64,000 nucleotides of DNA from contig JAAROD010000090.1 of NCBI GenBank assembly GCA_012274445.1, positions 124,001 through 188,000 of the forward strand, read 5' to 3'. The stretch's first letter is position 1. Each line of letters opens with the position of its first letter. Below are positions 35,961-45,165 of the stretch, one piece after another. The position numbers were made by a program, and so were the translations under genes. The DNA comes from Sclerotiophoma versabilis. Taxonomy: Eukaryota; Ascomycota; Dothideomycetes; Pleosporales; Didymellaceae. The notes beneath the pieces are model-generated. The model did not search any database. It saw only the letters and a list, made by a program, of their open reading frames with translations, and was not told the origin of the DNA.

Positions 35961-36383
35961 CAGACTAGATAGAGGGCGAGGACAATAGTCAGGGGACCAC
36001 AAGCTAATGGTTACTGTACAGCCAAGCACAAGCGAGATTGCTAGGCTGCAGCAATAGCAACAAAGAACTTGTAACGTGATGCATCAATCAGTTACCAGAG
36101 GTTAGAGCAGTTGGGGCTCCTGACGATACGAACAGACAGCCGCAGCGCCAGCGAGGATTATCATCGCGGGACATGAGATGTGATGAAGTGCAAAGCGCAC
36201 GACACTGGAGGCAGTTGAAAGCCGCCAAAGTAAGGTCCGCGGGGTGTCTGGCTTCTGATTGGCTCGATCTCACTCGATCGCTAATCAAAGTCGTCCCTTT
36301 CAGCAGAACATTAAAGCCAGGCGGCATTCAGAGGGTTATGCTTGCAACATGCACACAGGAGGACTAAAGACAGTGCAAATAAC
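35961..36383. promoter_or_regulatory. Shared promoter of F-box and FAD-monooxygenase genes
   Basis: A 423 bp gap between divergent start codons. No defined operator is visible. Confidence 0.5.
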
Positions 36384-37538
36384 ATGTCACAGCCAACAAT
36401 TAGCATCGTAGGTGCAGGCATTGGTGGGCTCACACTTGGTCGCTGCCTCCTACAGCGTGGCATTCGCGCAGTACTCTACGAGAAGGCATCATCCAGTTCT
36501 CGTCACAGCTACGCCATTACACTTCAACCGGCTTCCTACCGACCTCTTCTGAAGGAATTAAACCTTGATGAGAGTACATTTAAGAGCCGTGTTGCTGTAG
36601 ATGCAGGTATCGGCGGCTCCGGCAACATCAGCACCAATGGCTATGGCTACCGCAATCTCGAATCGGCATCGTTTCGAGCAAATAGGGGCATGTTCGAGGA
36701 GCTGTTAAGAGAAGGACTGGATGTAAGATGGGAGCACACATTGCAAAACGTGGAACAAAAGCCAGGTGATCAACTCATCCTGGAGTTTGCCAATGGACAA
36801 ACAGCATCAAGTGACATCGTTATCGGAGTCGAAGGACCACACTCAGTCATCCGCAAGCAATTCTTGCCTGAATCGAGTCCGGATATCTTGCCTTACGTGG
36901 CATTCAACGGCAAGCGAAGGATTCGCCGGGAGGTATTTGACAAGCTCTACGCCCCAGCTTTCAGCGATACCACCGTTCTTGAAGCCTGGCAAGACGGCGC
37001 GTTATTGAATATAAGCATCAACGAAGCAAAACAGGACGAAATCAGCATCAGTTGGATCTATTCTCGCCCCGCGAACGGATCCTCGGACCCACTACACAAG
37101 CCCAACAGGTCAAATGCAGCTGCTAAAGACATACCAGAGGAGTTCTTCGAGGAGGTGGCGGCATTAGAAGAGCTGTCGCAACCTTTTGCCGATGTGTTTG
37201 ATGCTGAAAAGCTGCGCAAGGAGCGGATACTGCACTGGCTGATGCGAAGCAATCTCGTACCGAGAAACGAACTTCAGCAACTTGGAGACAAAGGAATCTA
37301 TTTGATGGGCGATGCCGCACATGCGGAGCAAATTATTGGTGGTGGGGGAGCAAACAGTGCGATAGAAGATGGCGTAAGTCTTGCACAATGGGTGGCAGAG
37401 AAGGGCACAGAAGATGTCACAAGCTGGTACGATCAGAGATATGCAAGCTGGCAGGAAGGGCAAGCGAAAAGTCACATGTGTATCGCTGGTGTGCATGGAG
37501 AACAACGTGCTGGTAAGGGTCCACAACAGCACCTTTGA
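36384..37538 (+). CDS. FAD-dependent monooxygenase (PHBH/zeaxanthin-epoxidase-like)
   Basis: Single-exon gene, 384 aa. The ATG at 36384 places the FAD-binding GxGxxG motif (ISIVGAGIGGLTLGRCL) at the N-terminus, as in the family; an in-frame Met 14 codons upstream is less likely. The second FAD motif is GIYLMGDAAHAEQIIGGGGA, with the usual Gly-Asp. The middle 'DG' motif reads DIVIGVEGPHSVIRKQF, with Glu in place of the usual Asp. Class A flavin monooxygenases hydroxylate or epoxidise aromatic and polyketide substrates using NAD(P)H. The protein stops soon after the motif region, slightly shorter than many relatives; an intron near 37511 (GTAAGG) is conceivable but not needed. Confidence 0.82.
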   Translation: MSQPTISIVGAGIGGLTLGRCLLQRGIRAVLYEKASSSSRHSYAITLQPASYRPLLKELNLDESTFKSRVAVDAGIGGSGNISTNGYGYRNLESASFRANRGMFEELLREGLDVRWEHTLQNVEQKPGDQLILEFANGQTASSDIVIGVEGPHSVIRKQFLPESSPDILPYVAFNGKRRIRREVFDKLYAPAFSDTTVLEAWQDGALLNISINEAKQDEISISWIYSRPANGSSDPLHKPNRSNAAAKDIPEEFFEEVAALEELSQPFADVFDAEKLRKERILHWLMRSNLVPRNELQQLGDKGIYLMGDAAHAEQIIGGGGANSAIEDGVSLAQWVAEKGTEDVTSWYDQRYASWQEGQAKSHMCIAGVHGEQRAGKGPQQHL

Positions 37539-37637
37539 TAGGACAGTGCGTTTAATTAGATCTAATGATGCACGTTGCACATCCTATAGAATCCGCCTCG
37601 ACCTTTTTTACCATCGCAGACTCTCGTTCCACCATTC

Positions 37638-39569
37638 CTAACCACCTCTGCCTCTCGATTTCTGTCCCCTCGAGCTCACCTTGCGTTCAGGAAAGAAAGT
37701 GGGCCGCCCACTCCACCCATTCCAATACCATTTTTCTCCTCTGTTGTACCATGTGGTCATCGCTTCTGTGATCCCAACTCCCTCAGCTACTTCAACATCA
37801 CGCTCGCGTACTTTGCGGATCATGTACAGCTTCGACTGCGACATTGGCATAATCGAGTATCCAGCTGTCACACTGTCTGTGATAGTGCGTCGAAGGAAAG
37901 ATGTGAATTCAATCTTACCCGGAATGTCCTTGATGTCCATAGCTCTCAAGAAACCAGGGAAGCCGTTGATTGCGCGGATTTCACGGATGCGCTGAGCCAT
38001 TGCTGCAGAGATACCTGATGGCGGCGCACCGTGGCTGTCGAAGAGCGCTTCGCGGAGGTCGGCGAGTGGCATTCCTGCCGGGCGAGCAGAGGAGCTAAAC
38101 AGCTTGAGGAACATGAGCAGGCGATACGATGTTGTTGAAGCCTCGAAGGTCTTCACCAGGCGGTACTCGGATACGGCAGATGGTTCTAGGTATGCGAGCT
38201 CAGCCATGTCCGCGCCTTTCGAGTCGAGCATCCAGACAACATTGCGGAGGATGGCTTCCTTGATGATTTGGAAGATCAGAGGTTGCGTAAGTCCATTGTC
38301 GGAGATTAGGGAGGCGACGAGTAGATGGCCGAGGTCAGGAAACTGCTTCTTGGTATGTGGACCCTTTAGAAAGCGGTTTACCATTTTGTTTGCAGCCTTG
38401 ACAATGGCGGCATTATCCGTAGCGAGGCATAGCAGCAAGTGGAAGCAGGCAAAGTACGCCCCGACTGCCTTTTCTGAAGCGTGACTGAGGGTGCTGCGCT
38501 CATCCGGCTGTCGGAAGCCCTTCTCAGCATCTGCAGAGAACTGAACCACGACATTGTTCATAAGGTAATACAGAACATCGATGGCATCAGGCTCATTGCT
38601 GCGCATCCCTGCATAGCTATGAATGCTGTATAGACACGCTGTAGCGTTCGTCTTCACTCCTTTCCAATGCCGTCTGCTGAGGGGTAGCGGCAGCCATTTA
38701 TCAAACTCCACACCTTGCACGCTACGACGCACGTTGTGTTGAAAGAACGCCTCTTGACTCAGCAAGTCGAATTCGGATCTCAAGATTGGCTTGTTGCTAC
38801 CGGTTATGGAGATTCCAATTCCAAGCTTAGCGTTCAAGTATGACTTCTTGAGACAGAAGCATTGTAGCTCGCGAGTGCGGATGAAGTCATAAGAGTTGAC
38901 TGTGCGTTTAACAAATGGGACCGCGTCTGCAAGTGCAAGAATATCTTTCGTCGGTATCTCATCCAACATCAGAAGCACAACCTCGTCAGGAAGCGCAAGC
39001 ATCTTCGAGGCAGCTGCTGGTGATGCCGTCACTACTTCTTTAGTAACGTTGGTAACTGAAGCGGGTTTCCAGTCGGGCCTGAAACCGCAACTAGTGCAGA
39101 AATACTCATACGCTTCGAAATTCGTGTATCGAGAGTGCTGTTGACCAGGCTGCTCCCGGCGGAACTCTTGCAGATTCACAGCATCTCCACCGTGATCCTG
39201 CTCGAGCGATTCGCTACTGAAGAAGCTCAGCAACTGGATGAGTATGCCCTTCAGGGTGTACGCCGGTGTCCAACCTTCGTCAGTGTTGAGAATGCTGGCA
39301 CATATGTACTCCCCATAGATGTTGGGGTGGACAATGCAACTCTGGATAGTGACTGTTGGGGCGTAAAGCGGGTAGTCGTTACCGAACTCAATGAAGAGGT
39401 GTAACAGACCATACGCTTCAGTCGAAAGGATACAGCAGGCTTTGTGGAAGTCCTGCTCATCAACGTGCAGGTCCACGTTGGGGTACGGATCCTGCTGTAT
39501 ATCGGCAATGTCGTTCAAAAGTCGGCGGTGCAGAGCGTTTGGCGCAAATGCTCTATTAGAGGCAGCCAT
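37638..39569 (-). CDS. Ubiquitin-conjugating (E2) domain protein with F-box-like motif
   Basis: Single-exon gene, 643 aa, ATG at 39569 (MAASNRAFAPNALHRRL). Residues about 10-125 form an E2 fold: the N-terminal helix ALHRRLLNDIADIQQDP, the strand/loop FGNDYPLYAPTV, the HPN motif at 81-83 and probable catalytic Cys90 in HPNIYGEYICASIL, then the WTPAYTL ... LLSFFSSE helix. A CxxC pair lies at 158-161. Residues about 191-235 (LALPDEVVLLMLDEIPTKDI ...) match an F-box core. The remaining 400 residues are helical and unassigned, with a basic Arg/Gly tail. The E2 part suggests ubiquitin transfer and the F-box Skp1 binding. The combination is unusual, and activity is unproven. Confidence 0.82.
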   Translation of the reverse strand: MAASNRAFAPNALHRRLLNDIADIQQDPYPNVDLHVDEQDFHKACCILSTEAYGLLHLFIEFGNDYPLYAPTVTIQSCIVHPNIYGEYICASILNTDEGWTPAYTLKGILIQLLSFFSSESLEQDHGGDAVNLQEFRREQPGQQHSRYTNFEAYEYFCTSCGFRPDWKPASVTNVTKEVVTASPAAASKMLALPDEVVLLMLDEIPTKDILALADAVPFVKRTVNSYDFIRTRELQCFCLKKSYLNAKLGIGISITGSNKPILRSEFDLLSQEAFFQHNVRRSVQGVEFDKWLPLPLSRRHWKGVKTNATACLYSIHSYAGMRSNEPDAIDVLYYLMNNVVVQFSADAEKGFRQPDERSTLSHASEKAVGAYFACFHLLLCLATDNAAIVKAANKMVNRFLKGPHTKKQFPDLGHLLVASLISDNGLTQPLIFQIIKEAILRNVVWMLDSKGADMAELAYLEPSAVSEYRLVKTFEASTTSYRLLMFLKLFSSSARPAGMPLADLREALFDSHGAPPSGISAAMAQRIREIRAINGFPGFLRAMDIKDIPGKIEFTSFLRRTITDSVTAGYSIMPMSQSKLYMIRKVRERDVEVAEGVGITEAMTTWYNRGEKWYWNGWSGRPTFFPERKVSSRGQKSRGRGG

Positions 39570-41050
39570 AAATTGAACGGTTCGAGAGAAGATATAGAAT
39601 AGTAGAGGTCGTGGAAGGCAGTTGGATCGAAGAAGCAATATTTCTATTGACTTCGTGATGTCTCCCCTAATAAGAAGAGTTCGCCATCTTTATACCAACC
39701 TTAGGTGGACAGTCAGGAGGGATTTTTATTTCTCTTTCAAATGTGTAGCGCCCTTCAGTGCCATCTCTGAAAGTCTACGTGATGGTCTTGCGCCCATGCA
39801 GAAGTAGGCAACCAACTGTGAAAGGCGGAGTCCCGTGCGTTTCTGCCCTTTTGTCAAGTGCTCAAGTCTGTTGAGCCTCATTGTCTCAGCTAACAGATAG
39901 AGAGACGCAGCACTTCGAAGCTATCGACATTCTTTCTACGAGCCGAAAGCGAAAGATGGGCTGTGAAGGATACGTGCTTGACTGATGTTTGAGGCAAGGA
40001 GAGGGCGATCGGACGCCGAGGCAGTGCTGACAAAGACGGCTAAGAACATTTTCGTGTCGCTACAACTTCCATTACTACAGGATTTATCCGCATCTCGGCC
40101 CTTAATCACGCGTCACCGCTTCGTCGTATAAGATACCGTAATGATTTGATTCAGTGGCTTGAACGGCTAGCAAGGGACCAAACGTGGAGAAACCTATCAG
40201 AGCTGTGCGTTCCTTATTGATTGTACATGGCTAACTAATCAGATTAACAAACTTCGTCCCGCATCCTACTAGCTGGCCGCCACAAGAATGAATTCATACA
40301 GTGTGCACTGTCTCGACATTCGTCCGACTGAAAGGACCAACGTTTGGGCTCCGACGTGACCCGGACCAGGACGGCTGGGAAAATATTCTGCGTCTCGGGT
40401 GGGTGCCGATCGCCGCATTTATCCTCATCACAAACTCTTGATTCACATATCGCATGTTGAGTGCAGGACGCACATCGCATTTGTTTCAATGGATTACTGG
40501 GATGATGTCGCGTCGAACGGGACGAAATGAAACCGAAATCAACCTTTCTAACAGGTAACGCATGGTTCTTGTCGTATCTCGAAGTCAAAATGGGAGTAAG
40601 GGTGACGGACCTTATCGACGGCTGTCTAATGTCTTCAGGTCATGAGGGGTAACGGGACGTCCAATACCATCGCCCGCAGCTCTCTCCGTATACTCGCTTC
40701 CTCCCGAAGCCTTCCGCTGCCCAACGTCTGAAACCGTGCACCGGTGGTCATGCTTCCTTGGGCGTTTCGTATCTGCCATTGCGCCAGGCGCTACATACTT
40801 CTGGGATCTCTACCTGCTCGAAGGAGAAATTACTACGGCGGTATTGTGTATTGTTGATCGACGGGCACAAACGGTGGACGAGCACATGGACCTTATAGAC
40901 TGTGTGTTAAGAGGATCCTCTAGGAACCGCTGCAGGACGCCTCATATCAAGTCTCATTCTGCCAGTAGACTGAGCTATTCCACATCCCTTTGTTCACTAT
41001 TTTGTCCCTTTCTTATGTGATATTTCTTTTCGTCGTTTGAAGATCAAGTT
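39570..41050. promoter_or_regulatory. 1.5 kb divergent intergenic region
   Basis: Upstream region shared by the E2/F-box gene and the second MFS gene. No gene, repeat or defined operator is seen. Confidence 0.5.
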
Positions 41051-42917
41051 ATGGAACCGCTACAGGAGAATCTGTATCCAAACAACGAGCTAGCCTCACC
41101 ACCACCTGCCCAGCCACTTCGAAAGCCGAGTCTTGTGCCTTCCGTGGAAGATCGTGATGAGGATTGCGAGCCACTCGCTCGATTAAGCTCAGGTCTCAGT
41201 GGCCGCAACGTCGAAACCACCCGCCGCAAACACGAGTCATACAACCTGTCCGGCAGCATCTTCCTTGTGACATCCTCGGGCACGACATTGAACCTTCCCG
41301 TACCCTCTGAAAGCCCGGCTGATCCTCTGAACTGGAGCCGTTGGAAGACAGCAGGCGCCATCGTAGCAGTGGCATGGCACTCCACCGTCTCGCTTCCTGT
41401 AGTGCAAGCCGCCAGTATGGTGTACCGTGGGGTCCTAGCAGAATTTGCCGGGCAGGTGTGTATATTCGGTCCGCAATGTTGAGCTTTGGTTGATTGAGTG
41501 TGTATAGGATATCAGGCCATGGACGATAGAAGCACTTGTGACAGCTCCTACACTGTTCATGGGCTTCGGCGCATTGCTGTGGGTACCCTTGTCCTTAGGG
41601 ATGGGAAGACGTCCGGTATTCCTCATTGTAGCGTTAATGATGCTGCTTGCGACGGTTGGCGCTGGCCATGCTGCAAACTATCATCAGCTTCTTACCTGCC
41701 TATGTTTCCTTGGCTTGGGTGAGGGCTTCTCATTGACATCCGTATGCCCTATCCATAACCGCTGAGTTATTACATGCTAATATTTACAGGCACTGCTCAT
41801 GGTGATCGATATGACCTTCATTCACCAACGGCCAAAAGCTGTTGCACTTCTCTGGTCACTGACTGGATTTGCGGGCACCTCCTCGTTGGCCCTAGTCCCT
41901 TATATGTCCTCTCATGGCGAGGAATGGCGTCAATACTACCGCTACTGGTCTATACCTATGACTATCTCGTTTGTTCTGGTCTATCTCTTGTACCCCGAAA
42001 CCTACTTCAAGCGACCCACTGTAGCCTTTGATGGACTGATCCTGTTGCAAAGCGCTACCGAGAAGCTCACGGTCTACAAAGATGACGAAGTTGACTCCGA
42101 CATCTACCGCGATCTCCCGGATGTGCCCAGCGGGTCGCGGCGCACAGGGTTCAACGGTCTGCGTGACCGTCTTGGTCTATCTCGGTCACCTTTCGCATCA
42201 TGGACAGCTGTGGGGCACTGCTACTATCAGATGGCTTTCTGCGTCACGAATCCACTAATCTTCTGGGTTTTTATCGCATCGTCAGTCAACTTCGCTGGCA
42301 TGATCTTCATCGGCGCGACATACGCAGAGATACTACGATCACCCCCTTACAGCCTGCCATCGGTATTAATAGTTAACGTCAACATATGCGCCGGCGTGGG
42401 CGCATTGTTCGCCTTCCCTCTAGGCGGCGCACTAATTGGCAAGATCTTAAAACGTCTCGCGAGACGCAATCAAGGCGTGCGCGAGGCCGAACACTTTCTC
42501 GTTGGCTACATCCTTCCTGTCATTACCGGTGCTTTGAGCACTTTGATCTACGGTTTTGCTGTGCAACGCAAGCTCCACTTTGCCTTCTACTACCTCGCAT
42601 ACGGTCTCAATGGATTTTCATACACTACTCTGTCTGTTACCAATACCATGTGGGTCACCGAGGCCTTTCCCCGATGGGCAGCGCCAGCAATCAGTGTCCT
42701 GGGTGGTGGTTGCTATATCCTCAGCTTCTCTATGAGTTTTGCATTGAACCCTTGGATTGCGGCGCATGGCTACAAGTTGGTCGGCATTGAGCTCGCGGTG
42801 ATACAGATCGTGGGAGGCTTGGTCGCAGTGCCAATCGCCTTCTGGGGCAAGAACGCACGACAAGCTATTCACGGCAAGTGGGCTAACGAGCGCGCTGGTG
42901 CACTTCGGCCTCTATAG
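41051..42917 (+). CDS. MFS transporter (DHA1-like)
   Basis: Three exons: 41051-41455, 41508-41741, 41790-42917 (introns 52 and 48 nt), 588 aa. The N-terminal tail of about 95 residues ends in ESPADPLNWSRWK, which immediately precedes TM1 in this fungal MFS group. Twelve hydrophobic segments are recognisable, with the loop motif SLGMGRRPVFLIVAL between TM2 and TM3 and YPETYFKRPT after TM6. It is not closely similar to the MFS gene at 26.7-28.6 kb. It ends 48 bp from the convergent ThDP-decarboxylase gene. It may move the substrate or product of that enzyme; this is inference. Confidence 0.85.
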
Positions 42918-42965
42918 TGCATCTGTTTCGCAATTACAACCTTCTCGTAAATCTCTAGCAATAGT

Positions 42966-44790
42966 CTATGGTATCACTTTACGCTCCGGCTTCAAACCTC
43001 GCACTCGTTTCTGTTCCTTTCCCATCAACATCGCCAGCGGACCCTTGGGTACGTCCTCACGGTCTAGGAACAGCTCCACCATCCTCAGACCCGTCCCATC
43101 TGACAACTCTTTGCTCTCCAACACTTTCTCAAGCTCGCTCCACGTTCTCGCTTGCGCGGTGAACGTGCCCTCTTTGGCGCCGAAAAAGCTTGGTGCACCC
43201 ATGTATCTCCAAGCCGCAACATCGTTATACGACTCCTTCAGCCCGTGAATAGCCCTCTCGATTGTGTACCCATCATTGTTCAGTACCACAATAATGACAT
43301 TCAAATCATGCCTGATCATCGTCGAAATCTCCTGTACGGTCATCTGTAGACTGCCGTCCCCAATGAACAATATCGTACGGCCATTTTTTGCTTCACTATC
43401 CGCAGCACCATTCGCCTGTGCCTGCACCTGCCGCAACGCCAGCGCTGCTCCTTGTGCAGCCGGCAGCATGTACCCTATCGACAACCAAGTTACGGGCGCG
43501 AAGATCCTGACGTTGGGTGGTGTGCGCATTTCGCGCACGCCGTAGCCGGAGGTGCCTGTCTCTCCCATTACGATGTCGCCGGGCCGGATGAAGGGGGTGA
43601 AGAGGTCCCAGAGTTTGGAGTGTGAGATCACTTCGTCTTTTGCTACGGTTGAGAATGAAAGCGATTGCGGCTCGTGCCATGATAGGCTTTGCAGGTCCGA
43701 TGTGGAGTATCGTGCAATTTTGGATGTGTCGAGTTGAGTGTGTAGCTTGGAGATGGCTAGTCTCGCGGGTATGTCTCGCAGGATATTGCCCCCGATCTCG
43801 ATCTCAGTGTCTGAGAAGATAATGCTGATGTCCGGTCTGGGCTTTGCAGTCAACGCGTATGAGTTCGTTGTGCTGAAGTGGGGCCCGAAGATCAAGACCA
43901 AGTCTGCCTGCCCGAAGAATTCCTGAACAGATTGGTCATCGAACGCTCCTTTGTACACGCCTTGGAATCTGGGAAGACTTTCGTCGATGAGCCCTCGTCC
44001 GTACGAAGTCGTCCATGTGGGCCATTCTGTAAGTTCAATGATTGATTGCACTTCCTTGATGATGTTGAGCGCCCTGCATTCACCATCAAGCAGAATGACT
44101 GGACGCTTTGCTGCGTATAGCTTGTCGAGCACCTTGGTGATAGCATCGCTCACTATTGGTGTATCGAGTGTATCAGGAAGCTTGACTGGGTTCTGTAGAT
44201 CTGCTGACCGAACAGAGACACCTACTAGGTCGACAGGAATCTCGATGTAAACAGGCCTACTGTGTATCAAGCATTGTTGTAACACTCGATCGATCTCCTG
44301 GGGCGCTGTAAGTGGATCTCTCAGACTCGCCTGTGCGACTGTAACATGTGCGTGCATCTGGCCGAATCTCCGAAAGTTGCCGTCGTTAAAGGTATGGTGG
44401 ACAGGAAATCTTCCATCCTGAGTCGCACGATCTGGCGTTCCAACGATGTGTACGACAGGTGCTCGTTCAGCATACGCACCCGCTATTGCGTTAATTGCTG
44501 ATAGCTCGCCGACTCCGAAAGTGGTAACCACAGCGCCGATACCACGGATCCTGCTGTAGCCATCGGCAGCGTATCCAGCGTTCAGCTCGTTGGCATTGCC
44601 AACCCAGAGTAGGCCTGAAGGTTCGACATAGTCGAGCAAATCAAGATTGAAGTCACCTAAAGAACATCTCAGATCGACATGGATCAACACAGTGCTTTGA
44701 AGACATACCTGGTACTCCGTGAACGGCGCTAGCGCCCAGCTGGTTCAAGCGGGTGAACAGGTATTCGGCAAGTTTGACTGTATCTGACAT
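42966..44790 (-). CDS. Pyruvate/indolepyruvate decarboxylase-like ThDP enzyme
   Basis: Two exons on the minus strand: 44790-44709 and 44656-42966 (intron 52 nt), 590 aa. The first exon gives MSDTVKLAEYLFTRLNQLGA and the spliced VPGDFNL motif. Glu51 in NANELNAGYAADGYSR and the adjacent His114-His115 pair are the catalytic residues of 2-oxo-acid decarboxylases. The ThDP/Mg motif is GDGSLQMTVQEIS ... NNDGYTIE. The reaction is non-oxidative decarboxylation of a 2-oxo acid to an aldehyde, in the cytosol. Whether pyruvate, indolepyruvate or phenylpyruvate is preferred cannot be read off. No peroxisomal targeting signal is seen. It is divergent from the Zn2Cys6 regulator gene. Confidence 0.92.
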
Positions 44791-45165
44791 CTCATAAACT
44801 TATGCGCTTCGCTATACTCGATGGCTGGCGCGGCACCAAGTAATATTTATAGGAAAACGGTACGTGTTTGATGCTGCCTCTTACCCCAGCGTGTGCAGCG
44901 GTTAGCGGAGCTGATGTGGGGAGGAGCCGTCAGAAACCGAATCAGGCGGAGCTCGCCGCTCACGCCGACGCTACTCCGACACTCTCCTTCTGGTAAGCAG
45001 CACAACGCGACTCCACTGCCCGAAAGGCTGCAGTCGCAGTGCGCCAGAACCATTTGTCAAGACCGAGTGTGCAAGTCTACTTGCTACAATCATTCGTAAG
45101 TCTGGAACATGTCTCGTCATGCGTCTGACACACGCCGCCGTGATGAGCTAATTCTAGGAACAGCA
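44791..45165. promoter_or_regulatory. Shared promoter of decarboxylase and Zn2Cys6 regulator genes
   Basis: A 375 bp gap between divergent coding starts. A likely 5'-UTR intron of the regulator gene runs from the GTAAGT at 45095 to a CTAATTCTAG acceptor at about 45157. Several CGG triplets (for example near 44947) could be zinc-cluster half-sites. Confidence 0.5.

Noticed and set aside
45109..45165. Upstream ATG of the Zn2Cys6 regulator at 45109
   Set aside because: It lies between a GTAAGT donor and a CTAATTCTAG acceptor and so is probably intronic; the Met at 45166 gives the usual short lead to the zinc cluster.
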